A stretch of DNA of 64,000 nt from Chitinivibrio alkaliphilus ACht1 (GTDB lineage: Bacteria > Fibrobacterota > Chitinivibrionia > Chitinivibrionales > Chitinivibrionaceae): NCBI RefSeq assembly GCF_000474745.1, contig NZ_ASJR01000001.1:167729-231728 (forward strand). Direction: 5' to 3'. The first letter of the stretch is position 1. Each line of letters starts with the position of its first letter. Made by a program: the position numbers and the translations under genes. Positions 17,245 to 26,905 of the stretch are shown here, one piece after another. The notes beneath the pieces were generated by a model that saw only the letters and a list, made by a program, of their open reading frames with translations, did no database searches and was not told the DNA's origin.

Positions 17245-18486
17245 TTATATGTAGTTTACAAGAGACTGCTGCATAATTTGAGCAGTCGATTGCAATGCCG
17301 TATTAAAAACTGTCTGGGCGACAGAAAAATCAGCAACAATCTCAGCATAATCAGCATCTTCCAACTTCGAGATCTGATCTATGGTTTCCTCGTGTTGGCG
17401 AGTATTACGTTCCATGGTTGTTTCAACAAAATTAATCCGAGCACCATTTCTTGCTTGGGCATTTAAAATACGATTTGATGATTGCTGAATTGAATCCATG
17501 GATTCCTGTATTGCGTCGGTATCATTGGCTTTGAGGGCAGAGCCAAATTCAATAAGAGATTTAAGAGGGTCTACGGAATTGTTTACTTGCAAATCAAAAA
17601 AAGTGGTATTTACGGGGACAGAAATACCCGATTCAATCTCCCGTTTCACTCGAGAATTTGTACTAATAGTAGACCCATATTTGTCCACGCTCTCTCCCAC
17701 ATATTCAAAGTTCATTTGAATATCACCGGGAGAATAATTCCCCTCCCCCGGGGCAAAATTGCGATCTGCACCATGTGTCGCTGCATCGGGAATAAAGGTT
17801 ATGGTTCCCGCCATATAATCAATGGAGTAGTCTTCTCCCTCACGAAGTTCTTCACCGTCAACAACAAGGGAAAAAGAGGCCGGTATCACTTGATCAATAG
17901 CACGGTGGTTGTTTTCATTTTGAGACCCCTCAGGAGAGATAAACCGAAAGGTATTCGGCTCACCGGGATCAACCGGATTTGTACCATCAAAATAGGCCAT
18001 CTCATTTCGTTCATAATCAACAGAATTAATACCGACAGAACTATTCATAGGGCGCGCTGGCAAATCAGTATGAGAACCGGAGAACATGTAATTCCCCTTA
18101 TACCGGGTATTCGTTAGAGAGGCCATGTGGACGGTCAATTGTCCCACCTCTTCCGCAATTTGGTTTCGTTCTTGATCAGAAAGGGTGTCGTTATCCGCCT
18201 GGATAGCAAGCTCATTTGCCCGTTTCATAACATCATGCATACTCGCCATGGCCGTATCGGTTACTTTCATCCAGCCTTCCGCGTCTTCCATATTTTTTTT
18301 ATACTGTTCCAGACGATACCGTTGCGAACGAAACCGCAAGGTATTTGTTGTATCAACAGGACTGTCGGAGGGACGTTCGAGCTTTTTCCCCGTGGCAAGT
18401 TGCCGCTGTAATCGGGCAAGATCTGAATAGCGATCCTGAATTACATATTTTGTATGACGATTCACCGTATTGAATGTTGTTCTCAT
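17245..18486 (-). CDS. flgL: Flagellar hook-filament junction protein FlgL
   Basis: Second hook-filament junction protein, 413 aa, longer than the ~320 aa of E. coli FlgL. The N-terminus (TKYVIQDRYSDLARLQRQLATGKKLERPSD, cited as adjacent blocks YSDLARLQRQLATGK and LERPSDSPV) and the C-terminus (DADYAEIVADFSVAQTVFNT, ALQSTAQIMQQSLVNYI) are flagellin-like coiled coils. The extra length is a central insert (about 200-275) containing LREGEDYSIDYMAGTITF, similar to an insert in FlgK next door. It lies 13 bases after flgK and 22 before flagellin. Confidence 0.93.
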   Translation of the reverse strand: MRTTFNTVNRHTKYVIQDRYSDLARLQRQLATGKKLERPSDSPVDTTNTLRFRSQRYRLEQYKKNMEDAEGWMKVTDTAMASMHDVMKRANELAIQADNDTLSDQERNQIAEEVGQLTVHMASLTNTRYKGNYMFSGSHTDLPARPMNSSVGINSVDYERNEMAYFDGTNPVDPGEPNTFRFISPEGSQNENNHRAIDQVIPASFSLVVDGEELREGEDYSIDYMAGTITFIPDAATHGADRNFAPGEGNYSPGDIQMNFEYVGESVDKYGSTISTNSRVKREIESGISVPVNTTFFDLQVNNSVDPLKSLIEFGSALKANDTDAIQESMDSIQQSSNRILNAQARNGARINFVETTMERNTRQHEETIDQISKLEDADYAEIVADFSVAQTVFNTALQSTAQIMQQSLVNYI

Positions 18487-18499
18487 CCCATCCCCCTGA

Positions 18500-20173
18500 T
18501 TAGAGATTTAGAAGAATATCAAGCATGTCTCGAGAGGTAGTTATAATCCTCGCAGCAGCTTGATATGTTCGTTGATATCGTATAAGATTAGACATCTCTT
18601 CATCAAGAGACACCCCGGCGATGGAATCCTGTCGCTCCTCATACTCTTGAATAAGGACAGTACGTGTTTTTAGATTCGAAGAAGCCTCATCACGGTCAAT
18701 GCCCAACTCTCCAATAAATGATCCATAATAATCACCAAAGCTCATGCTCTTACGAGAGCCCTCACCCATGGTAAGAGAGTCTCTAAGCTGCCCGATACGA
18801 ACAGCATTTTCGTTATTTCCCGGCCCGGGAAAATTACCGGACATATAATCAAAATCAACTGTTTTATCATTCCCATCATAGCCACTATTTAACATTTGGA
18901 TACGGCCACTGCGGTAATCCACGGCATAATCAACGCCCTCTTCAAGAACAACCTCATCACCACCGGTGAGGCTTACCGTAACTGTCACAGAACCATTCAC
19001 AATATTTGTTGCATCTTGTGTGACGCCATCACGAGTGAGATTTACCCATCCTTCACCAGAGCTCAATTCACCCACGGAAAACTCATTGGTTCCAGCACGA
19101 TCGATGGAACCGCCCCGCGCTGCGGCAATATTATCAGTATTTGATTGAATTGTATCTGCAACAGCAAAATCAGAAGCACCTGTTACTGCCGGGTTGAAAA
19201 AATCAAATCCTGTATATCCATTAAGATTATACCCTTGACGATGTTGCTCATTTATTGTTTCAGTCAAGCTAATGGCAAGGGTATCAATTTTATCACGATA
19301 TTCGGGAATATAGGAATCACGGGTATCCATTAAGCCTTTTATGCGTCCCCCCGTAATATTCATTTCACGACGACTCGCCTTGACTCGAACCGACAAGGTG
19401 GTAGTATCACCCTGTCGAGCTCCGGGTTTTTCGTATACTTCAAGCTCATTTACAGTCGTGGGAGATAGAAGAATATTTCCTCCAGAGGTAATGCTAATAG
19501 CACCGCTCTCATTTTCACGGACATCATAATCAATACGTTCAGCAAGATCTTTTAACAATTGGTCACGTCTGTCGCGGCTGTCATTCGCATTTTGTCCAGC
19601 CAATTCTACGGAAACAATCTCCTTATTCAAGGTATCAATCTCACGAAGAATCTTATTGGTTTCGTTCACTTCTGCAGATATTTGAGCATTTTGTCCACTC
19701 TGCAACTCTCGTAATTCCTTATCAGCATTTTGAAAAACACTGGTTAAGGTGTCAGCTTGAGTACGAAGCATGGCACGCGCAGCCTGATCATCAGGATTAT
19801 TTGCGAGGTTATCCCATGCATCAAAATATTTTTCCATGTAGTGCTGAATACCATAATCACTCGGCTCTTTTAAAATGCCTTCCACGGTATGAAGTGCACT
19901 GTCAACGGCTTCATAATTACCTTTTTCCATTAACTGTCCACGAATCTGCGCATCCAGATGAGTATCACGTACACGCTCAATGGAGATAACATTTACACCG
20001 AATCCCATTTGGCCATGGGCAGTATCGCGGCGATAATCTGCTCCGAGAGATAAACGTTTGCGAGAATAGCCCTGTACATCAGCATTGGCGATATTATGAC
20101 CGGTAACATTGAGCCCCATCTGCGAAGCATGCAGGGCTCTATTACCGATATTTAATGAAGAAAAACCGCCCAT
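18500..20173 (-). CDS. flgK: Flagellar hook-associated protein FlgK
   Basis: First hook-filament junction protein, 557 aa. The N-terminus SLNIGNRALHASQMGLNVTG followed by HNIANADVQGYSRKR is characteristic, and the C-terminus SGVSLDEEMSNLI-type block is present as GVSLDEEMSNLIRYQRTYQA. A central insert (about 395-445) contains EEGVDYAVDYRSGRIQML and matches the FlgL insert in pattern. The start ATG follows an AGGAGG ribosome-binding site. It lies 28 bases after flgN, whose product is expected to be its export chaperone. Confidence 0.94.
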   Translation of the reverse strand: MGGFSSLNIGNRALHASQMGLNVTGHNIANADVQGYSRKRLSLGADYRRDTAHGQMGFGVNVISIERVRDTHLDAQIRGQLMEKGNYEAVDSALHTVEGILKEPSDYGIQHYMEKYFDAWDNLANNPDDQAARAMLRTQADTLTSVFQNADKELRELQSGQNAQISAEVNETNKILREIDTLNKEIVSVELAGQNANDSRDRRDQLLKDLAERIDYDVRENESGAISITSGGNILLSPTTVNELEVYEKPGARQGDTTTLSVRVKASRREMNITGGRIKGLMDTRDSYIPEYRDKIDTLAISLTETINEQHRQGYNLNGYTGFDFFNPAVTGASDFAVADTIQSNTDNIAAARGGSIDRAGTNEFSVGELSSGEGWVNLTRDGVTQDATNIVNGSVTVTVSLTGGDEVVLEEGVDYAVDYRSGRIQMLNSGYDGNDKTVDFDYMSGNFPGPGNNENAVRIGQLRDSLTMGEGSRKSMSFGDYYGSFIGELGIDRDEASSNLKTRTVLIQEYEERQDSIAGVSLDEEMSNLIRYQRTYQAAARIITTSRDMLDILLNL

Positions 20174-20201
20174 GATGTGCCTCCTTAGGCCTTTCTATTT
20201 A

Positions 20202-20675
20202 TCATATTCTTCGCGCTGATATTTTTTTTCGGCGCTGCGTATAGCCGGAATCACTCTCAGAAAGTCCCGCAATCATTTCGACATCTTTCTGTATCGCGCC
20301 GAGATTTGCTTCTATAATCCGACTGTTCTCTGTGCTAATAGATCGGTTTTTCTGAACCGCATCTTTAAGCTTTTTTCGAAGACTGAGTATTTTTCTAGCC
20401 TCTTCTGGTGGAGCCACCGCTGCTACAGCTCGTAAACTATACTCCCGTGGGGGAATTCCCTTGATTTTCTCCACACACACTTTTCGCCGACGTTCTAACT
20501 CATCTGAAGCGTGAATAAGACCATTTTGTTGCTGCACAGAAACAGAAAGACCAGTTACATCTTTCTCTAAAGCAGTATCCTGTACCATCTTTGCAACATG
20601 ATATATTTCTTCCTGTACGGAAAGCTGCTTCGTAAGAAGTTGACGCAATTCCTTAAAAGATGTTGTATCACTCAT
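20202..20675 (-). CDS. flgN: FlgN-family export chaperone for hook-associated proteins
   Basis: A 157-aa, largely helical cytoplasmic protein. Weak similarity to FlgN is seen: an N-terminal long helix (FKELRQLLTKQLSVQEEIYHV, broken here as FKELRQLLTKQLSVQ and EEIYHVAKM), a central ERRRKVCVEKIKG block and a basic C-terminus. FlgN chaperones keep FlgK and FlgL unfolded for export. Position between flgJ (8-base overlap) and flgK supports this more than sequence alone. Signal peptide and membrane segments are absent. Confidence 0.78.
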   Translation of the reverse strand: MSDTTSFKELRQLLTKQLSVQEEIYHVAKMVQDTALEKDVTGLSVSVQQQNGLIHASDELERRRKVCVEKIKGIPPREYSLRAVAAVAPPEEARKILSLRKKLKDAVQKNRSISTENSRIIEANLGAIQKDVEMIAGLSESDSGYTQRRKKISARRI

Positions 20676-21510
20676 ATCCTGCCAATCCTTTCACCGTGTC
20701 TATGTACCGGAGTGTTTCCCCAAAGGGAGGAACCCCCCCATATCGATCAACATTTCCAGGCCCGGCATTATATGCTGCTAAGGCTAAGGAAAGATCTCCT
20801 TCGTACCGTTCATACATTTTCTTAAAATACCGAGTTCCTCCACGAATATTATCGACAGGATCAAAGCTATCCTGAACCCCCATATCGCGGGCAGTTCCAT
20901 CCATGAGCTGCATAAGTCCCTTCGCCCCTGCAGGCGACTGAGCCCGAGGCCGCCCAGAGGATTCCGCATGAATAATTGCAGCAATTATATTTTTATCAAC
21001 AGCAAACTCCTGAGATGCCATGCCAATAATATGTTCATAGGCTGCTGTGGTTTGTGCCGCCACAGAACTCAACCGTTTTTCAGGAGAAGACGGTCTTTCT
21101 ACTCCTGCTTCATTGGTATCACCGGAAGACACCTGTGATTTTTCAGGCCCATCGATCCTCTCTATGGAAGGGCGAGGCCGCCCCTCACTCTTTAAGCGCG
21201 ATAGAGCCGACAACGTATTCTCATGGTTTTGAGCCAGTTCCGGCGATACTTGGCGAATAATACCTTGTGAAAGAGAAGAGTCACCTTGCTCGCTCATCAG
21301 GCGGGCAATTTCAGAATCAAGCATTTGTTGATACATATCTTCAGCGAGACTCTGAGGAACAAGGGAATTTTGCGGTACGGTGGCACGCATGGAACGCACC
21401 ATAATATCGGTAAATATCTGCTGAAACTCTCCAGCAACAGCCTTAAGGCGTGCATCATGAGCCAAGTCGGCTCCTTGCATCATACGGTATCGTTCGACAG
21501 AACCAATCAT
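20668..21510 (-). CDS. flgJ: FlgJ-type rod-binding protein fused to an SLT lytic transglycosylase
   Basis: Rod-cap/peptidoglycan-opening protein of 280 aa from the preferred start. The N-terminal FlgJ rod-binding domain (about 20-95) shows FQQIFTDIMVRSMRATVP and SLAEDMYQQMLDSEIARLM. A low-complexity linker (100-155) leads to a lytic-transglycosylase SLT domain: HAESSGRPRAQSPAGAKGLM with the catalytic Glu, then LALAAYNAGPGNVDRYGG. Enterobacterial FlgJ has a glucosaminidase here instead. The start is the ATG at 21510 behind GGAGG; a longer frame from 21537 would overlap the promoter. First gene of the operon. Confidence 0.92.
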   Translation of the reverse strand: MIGSVERYRMMQGADLAHDARLKAVAGEFQQIFTDIMVRSMRATVPQNSLVPQSLAEDMYQQMLDSEIARLMSEQGDSSLSQGIIRQVSPELAQNHENTLSALSRLKSEGRPRPSIERIDGPEKSQVSSGDTNEAGVERPSSPEKRLSSVAAQTTAAYEHIIGMASQEFAVDKNIIAAIIHAESSGRPRAQSPAGAKGLMQLMDGTARDMGVQDSFDPVDNIRGGTRYFKKMYERYEGDLSLALAAYNAGPGNVDRYGGVPPFGETLRYIDTVKGLAGYE

Positions 21511-21532
21511 AGCACCTCCATTTACATTGACA

Positions 21533-21548
21533 AGCAACCTTTATACCA
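21533..21548 (-). promoter_or_regulatory. Sigma-54 promoter of the flgJ-flgN-flgK-flgL-flagellin-fliW-csrA operon
   Basis: On the minus strand the site reads TGGTATAAAGGTTGCT, a full match to the sigma-54 consensus TGGYAYRNNNNTTGCW. The GG and GC pairs are ten bases apart. Transcription would start about 12 bases before the flgJ ATG, leaving room for its GGAGG ribosome-binding site. Confidence 0.75.
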
Positions 21549-21584
21549 ATAATCACATCTTCTGGAAAAGAGCGTACCACACAA

Positions 21585-21610
21585 AAAGGAGGAAAATTTT
21601 TCCCTCCTTT
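21585..21610 (-). terminator. Intrinsic terminator after the giant secreted-protein gene
   Basis: An 8-bp stem AAAGGAGG/CCTCCTTT, extended by A/T pairs, is followed on the minus strand by a run of T (TTTTTGTG). It lies about 30 bases after the stop of the secreted-protein gene and insulates it from the flgJ promoter. Confidence 0.8.
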
Positions 21611-21640
21611 CGGAATAAATAGACCTATGAGAAGCAATGC

Positions 21641-24600
21641 TTATTTAATTACGGGGATCATTCCCTGCACACGAACCGGTGCCTCCACTCCGGGCCAACG
21701 GGTGACTGCCATCACCTTATATGAACGGGTATGCACCTCGCGCCCATTTCTATTTGTGCCATCCCACGCAACACCAAGAACATATCGACCATTGTATAAC
21801 AGGGGAAAAACAGCAATATTATTTCGATCGTCCTGTCGTCCCGACGTTGAAATAACAATATTTCCCACCTCATCAAAAATCGTTAACTGGCCATCAAAAT
21901 CTAAGGAACGGGCCTGTTCCTCCGTAAAAGGAACCTGTGGATCAATCACTATCATCCCTCCAAGGGAGACAGCACTACCTGTTCCATCTATGGGAGTACC
22001 CACATCTTCGTAGGAGGTTATGGGAGAAAAGGCGGGTACATCGGCAATCCAAAATGCATCCATACGAACATTTACGCGCAACTCTTCCACATCCATTGGC
22101 ACGCGACGATTGGCCGGATTATCCTGAATGTTTCCTGCATAATCAGCCACATCTGTAGCAGCAGAAACTCGTACCCAAATACTATCTCCACGATGCGGAT
22201 ACATACGCCCAGTAAGATTCTCTACGAGAAAACGGAACGTAGAATCTCCCGGTTGATCATAATACGTAAATTCTCCCGTATACGGCTGGGAACTACTTCC
22301 AAGATAAAAAAGCCCTTCATTATCAGGACGTCCCGGCAAAATAGAGGATATTTCTTCACTAAAACGTACCTCCAAAGTATCCTCACTTCGTTCCCCATCA
22401 AGAAGTTGCTCTCCAGACACATACCATGCTTGTGCAATAACCGGAGCAATAGAATCTGCAACAGAAACATTCCCAATATACTGATCTCCAATTAATTGAA
22501 TATACTCTCCCGTGGGAAAACCGGTGAGGATATCTTCAAACCCTGAAACGGGAAATACAATACGTCGGTTATCCATATTATGGGGCTCTTCCCACGCAAT
22601 ATCATGGCGTACCTGAACCGTTTGTTCACTCCCTGGAAATTGACATACTATCTCATCAGGCAGAGAAAGCCCCTCCCATCGAGCTGCAAGCTCCACCACG
22701 GCAGAGTCAATAACGCCGTCGGCAGAGGCATCAAAATACGCACTCCCATCCTGTGCTCCCGAAACAACACGATCATACTGGCGTTCTTCCACAGGGGAAG
22801 GCAACCACCCTCCCACACCATTTTCAGAAACGACCGCAGGGTCTACAATTGATTGTGCATACACCGCCCCATCAAGAGGAAGAAAAAAGCTTCCCGTATA
22901 CTCCTGGAGATGCTCAGAAACAGGTTGGGTGGTGGCATAATAGATTTGTGTACTGTCCGGTGATGCAAAGCTCTGTATCTGTATAGCCAATTCCTCATCA
23001 GCATAGTCACCACTCTCCGGAGAAATTGCGACAGCGGGGAGACGACGACGATAATACGTTCGTTCTTCGTGCGTACCAATAACAATATCGTCCCCATCAA
23101 CCCATACTTCTACCTGCACGGCACTGCTATCTCCAGGCTGAGGATCTCCCCTTGACACCGAAAATGCCCCCTCCGTATGATCTATGGATTGCGTTTCTCC
23201 GCCATCAATTCGATAGAAAATGGGAGACACGTTTGATGAAACCTGAACAAGAAGAGCCTCTCCAAAGGCACTCCCCTGCTCTGGTGAGATATCTAAGACA
23301 GCAACTTGCTGTTGAACAAAAGTATCACTCTCTTCTTCCCGTGAGTGCAAATACCCCTCTTTGGCAGAAAAGGCTCTAATCCGTCCTGCTTGACGCAGGA
23401 TGTATTCATGGGGAGAAGTACCGCGCTCTTCTGTGGGAGCAACAACATCTACGAAAACATCCCCCACAACGGGATCTCCATCAATATCATTTTCAGGAGA
23501 TCGGAGATTAACAAGAAGCTCTTGCTCAAATTCACCTGAAGGCGGTGTGAACTGTGGAGGCTGTAATTTTCGATACACCAATCCCACGGAGGCAGCCCCC
23601 TCAAGAAATCTCTGCGATGTGGGTTCTACCTCTGCAGAGAGGTGCAAACGACGTTGCTCATCCTGATTCGCCGAAGGATCAACCTTAAACTGCTCCCGTA
23701 AAGAAAAGGTAAAGGTATCCACGGGAACATTGGGCTTCCGTGTTACACTTTTTCGCCATTCATACGGGGTACCATTATACTCAGCCGTAAGAACCATATC
23801 GTAAGTTGAACTGCGGATATCCGGCCCTTTTACCGTAAAATCAACAATAACTTTAACTGTATCGAGGGTCGTAAAAACACGTTCATCTTCCTGGGCAATT
23901 GTTGTATTCCCATGGTGACGAAGATGAATTGACGGATCTGGGTATCGCCAGTCATCCACGGCAATCCATTTAGTAATATCCTGTAACAGAAGATGCGCCA
24001 AATCCACATCTGCAAGGTAGGATGGCTGGAATCCAAGCATGCCTAAACGGCGACGCCCAGTCTGCACCACCGATATGGTATTATATATTTTACCATCGGC
24101 ATCATAGCCCAAGAGATCTTGGCGCTTGTTGTTAAAGAGATCGACAAATTCATCCTGATTTTCAGCAGGGCGGGTAAAATGCAAAACCCCGTCTCTTCCG
24201 GCAACCTGCTTTCCCAAATAGTTCACATAGTATGCCTCCGTATCAAAATCACCACCATCTAAAAGATCTTCGAAACTTCGGAGACGCAATTGTTCATTAA
24301 AAGCCCAAATATCAGCTGAAGCCCGCAACCGCCCCGTACGCTCCCCGGTATGCTCCCAATCACGAAAAGGAAGTTCCCTCACTCCGGCCAAGGAGGGAAA
24401 TACATTTTCAAAAATTGATTCCGTTTCCCCTTCAGGGAACAGGAGTATTTTCATATCCTCATACCCACCTGCGGCAAACTGCGGAACATAGTTACGTGGT
24501 GTACCTTCAGGGGCCGTACTGACCAACTCTTCCCCCGGTCCTCCCTGGGGTGGAAAGGCTTTTATTCGAGTACCTGCAGAAATAATCAAGTACTCACGCC

Positions 24601-25908
24601 CATTATGGGTCACTGTATAATCTTGGTCAAAACGGAAACTCTCCGTATCTGTCTCATACTCTCCCAGACTATTCCAGCCTCCCACAGGTGTGGGGAGCGG
24701 GTCGCCGGGATCGGCAAGAATTTCATCTTCTATCATAAAAGATGAGCCCCAGTACACATCTCCAGCAAACTGATTCTGCCAGAGAACTGATTCAATCAGA
24801 CGAATTGAGTTGCTTGCTTGATCCCATCCAACAACGAGCTCCGTGTTCAGATGAACCCCTGCGCGCATGGCGGGGCCGTAAATATCTTCTGTAATAATTT
24901 CCACAGCCTTCGCATCGATCGACCAGTGACCGGAGTTTCCGTGGTTTATGGTAATGTCAAGATCATTCATGTCAAGTTCATTTACCCTTGCAGGTCCATC
25001 AAAGGGTTGCCGGTCAAGCCATGTTCCTGCAGCATCATACCCTTCTGTATCTACACGACGCTCATACAAAAGACGCCCCGTATCATCCTCTCCTTCATAT
25101 ATACGATAGATATGAGGATAGCCTCCTCCGGGAGATTGCTCATACTGAAGGTATACCTCGTTTCCCCGCTCCCAATCTGCATCATCATTTTCTGTCAAAA
25201 GATTAAAATCGGTAATTACCGATCCGGAATATGTGGTAAAACGATACCAATTCTGAACTCCCATGACCGGAAAAGAGGTTTTCTCAGGATCGATATTTAC
25301 TGCTTCTGTGGCAGATATATCTCCAATTTGCAGAATACCAATTCCTTCTTCTGCCGCATCAAGAAGCAACTGATACATCCCATCAGTATGACTTCCCCAT
25401 TCGTACCCTCCATTAATGTAGATAATGGCATCGGGGCTTTCTCCCTGAAAATCACTAATCAATCGATCAAGGCTCAGATTATCGGACTGGAAGTGATCGT
25501 TGTTGTATATGGCAATCGTATTCAAAATTGTCCCATGTCCAGCCACAGGTATCCCTTCACCAAAGGAGAGTTCAGTTACAACTCCCGCTGTATCCAGGGA
25601 GTTATTTTCATCCACGGGGATACGCCCACCGGAGATGGCTGAAATAAAAAAATGTAATTGCGCCATACCAACTTCAGGAGCTTCTCGCCATCCCTGTTCT
25701 TCTTCTGGATCGGTAAGGTCCACTAGGCTTCTCCAAAGAGTATAGGGGGTATTGGTTTGATCCATCCGCGTATTTCTATTCCATATTATGGCAAGATTCA
25801 AATCTTCTATATCCACATCAGAGGAACTGTTTTCTGAAAATGCCAACACCTCACCGGGTATACTGACACAGAGAAGAAGAAAAAAACAATCCGTCTATAC
25901 CACACCAT
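21641..25908 (-). CDS. Giant secreted multidomain protein (~1422 aa), signal peptide out of frame at an A7/T7 tract
   Basis: The large frame (1402 codons, from 25849) lacks a signal peptide. An ATG at 25908 encodes MVWYRRIV, and after a T7 run (25880-25886, A7 on the plus strand) the hydrophobic FFFLLLCVSIPGEVLAFSEN lies in the large frame. Adding one T joins them into a normal signal peptide. The N-terminal 250 residues contain SPDAIIYINGGYEWGSHTDG and AAEEGIGILQIGD, reminiscent of a glutamine-amidotransferase-like fold. Residues ~800-1030 hold about three chitobiase/hexosaminidase C-terminal-like modules (ISPEQGSAFGEALLVQVSS, ISPESGDYADEELAIQIQS). The end (LTIFDEVGNIVIS, AWDGTNRNGREV) resembles the FlgD/secretion-tail fold. 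The sequence is very acidic. Function unknown; probably cell-surface or extracellular. Confidence 0.8.
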
Positions 25909-26035
25909 GATAGACCCCCAAACTAATACTGTTTTTAACAAAGCTATTTCACATAAACGCAAGGGAAACCTTTGCATAATGCTTGGGATCAATATAGAGA
26001 AAAAAAAGAAATCAACTGCCTTTTGTAATTTTGTC

Positions 26036-26057
26036 AACAAAAAAACGCTTTTTTGTT
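26036..26057. other. A/T-stem hairpin in the gap between the giant gene and tRNA-Leu
   Basis: A 9-bp stem AACAAAAAA/TTTTTTGTT with loop ACGC lies in the AT-rich 224-base gap. On the minus strand it is followed by GACAAAATTAC, so no T tail exists, and a TTGACA (26032-26037) overlaps its edge without a convincing -10 box. It may be part of the promoter region of the secreted-protein gene or a weak terminator for the tRNA. Nothing else is seen in this gap. Confidence 0.3.
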
Positions 26058-26132
26058 AAGAAACAAACGACAATGAAGCTTGTGTTTTATTGTGTAGTAT
26101 AGAAACGAAAATTGGGATTCTGTAGAAAAGAA

Positions 26133-26219
26133 TACCCAGGGCCGGACTTGAACCGGCACGGCTGTTTAATAGCCAAGGGATTTTAAGTCCCCAGTGTCTA
26201 CCAATTCCACCACCTGGGC
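26133..26219 (-). tRNA. tRNA-Leu (anticodon UAA)
   Basis: An 87-base class II tRNA. The acceptor arm pairs GCCCAGG with CCTGGGT, the D-arm region holds TGGTAGACAC, and the anticodon loop reads CTTAAAA with anticodon TAA. A long variable arm follows, then the T-arm GGTTCAAGTCC. The discriminator base is A. The 3' CCA is not encoded. The long variable arm and anticodon fit leucine. Confidence 0.95.
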
Positions 26220-26271
26220 TTGTACGAACGCCCTTAATATATAAGGATGCACGTGCAAAGAGTCAGTTTTT

Positions 26272-26817
26272 TTATTTTCCAATTAAACGAAGGAATTCAT
26301 CCCGCACTTTTTGATCTTCCCGAAATGACCCGAGCATGGCTGAGGTTGTCATAACAGAATTTTGTTTACCCACACCGCGCATCATCATACAAAGATGTTT
26401 TGCCTCTACGACAACCCCAACCCCTTCTGCACCAATGGGCGCCATGATGGTATCGGCTATCTGTTGGGTCATGCGCTCCTGCACCTGAAGGCGCCGAGCA
26501 AAGGCATCTGCCACACGGGCAAGCTTGCTCACTCCGTAGACCCGGTTTTCAGAAATATAGCCAATATGTACTTTCCCAAAAAAAGGCAACATGTGATGTT
26601 CACACATGGAATAGATCTCAATATCGCGCACGATAATCATGTGATTCACGTCTTCGGTAAAGATTGCATTACGCAACAATTCCTCCGGAGATATTTGATA
26701 TCCTCCCAAGATATGCTCGTAGGCTTTCCGAACCCGACGAGGGGTATCTATTAAACCTTCCCTATCTGGGTTTTCTCCCACCGCTGTAAGGATAGAACGA
26801 ATACTTTCATCAATCAT
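26272..26817 (-). CDS. folE: GTP cyclohydrolase I
   Basis: Converts GTP to dihydroneopterin triphosphate, the first step of tetrahydrofolate synthesis, 181 aa. Zinc-binding and active-site residues are visible in YSMCEHHMLPFFGKVHIGY and in EAKHLCMMMRGVGKQNS, which holds the second Cys. DTPRRVRKAYEHILGGY lies near the N-terminus. The length is that of the short bacterial enzyme. Together with folC at 33.6 kb it shows folate synthesis, but the genes are not in one operon. No riboswitch is apparent upstream. Confidence 0.97.
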   Translation of the reverse strand: MIDESIRSILTAVGENPDREGLIDTPRRVRKAYEHILGGYQISPEELLRNAIFTEDVNHMIIVRDIEIYSMCEHHMLPFFGKVHIGYISENRVYGVSKLARVADAFARRLQVQERMTQQIADTIMAPIGAEGVGVVVEAKHLCMMMRGVGKQNSVMTTSAMLGSFREDQKVRDEFLRLIGK

Positions 26818-26905
26818 GGCTGTTCCACAGTTAAATTATATCTGACTGAAAATACGTGAAATTATATATATTTTCAACATATCTTTCTACTTCATGGAGT
26901 TTCAT

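Noticed and set aside
24818..25642. 274-codon plus-strand frame
   Set aside because: Antisense to the giant secreted protein; no ribosome-binding site or recognisable domain.
26032..26037. TTGACA as promoter of the giant secreted-protein gene
   Set aside because: No acceptable -10 box at 16-18 bases; the -35 match alone is weak evidence.
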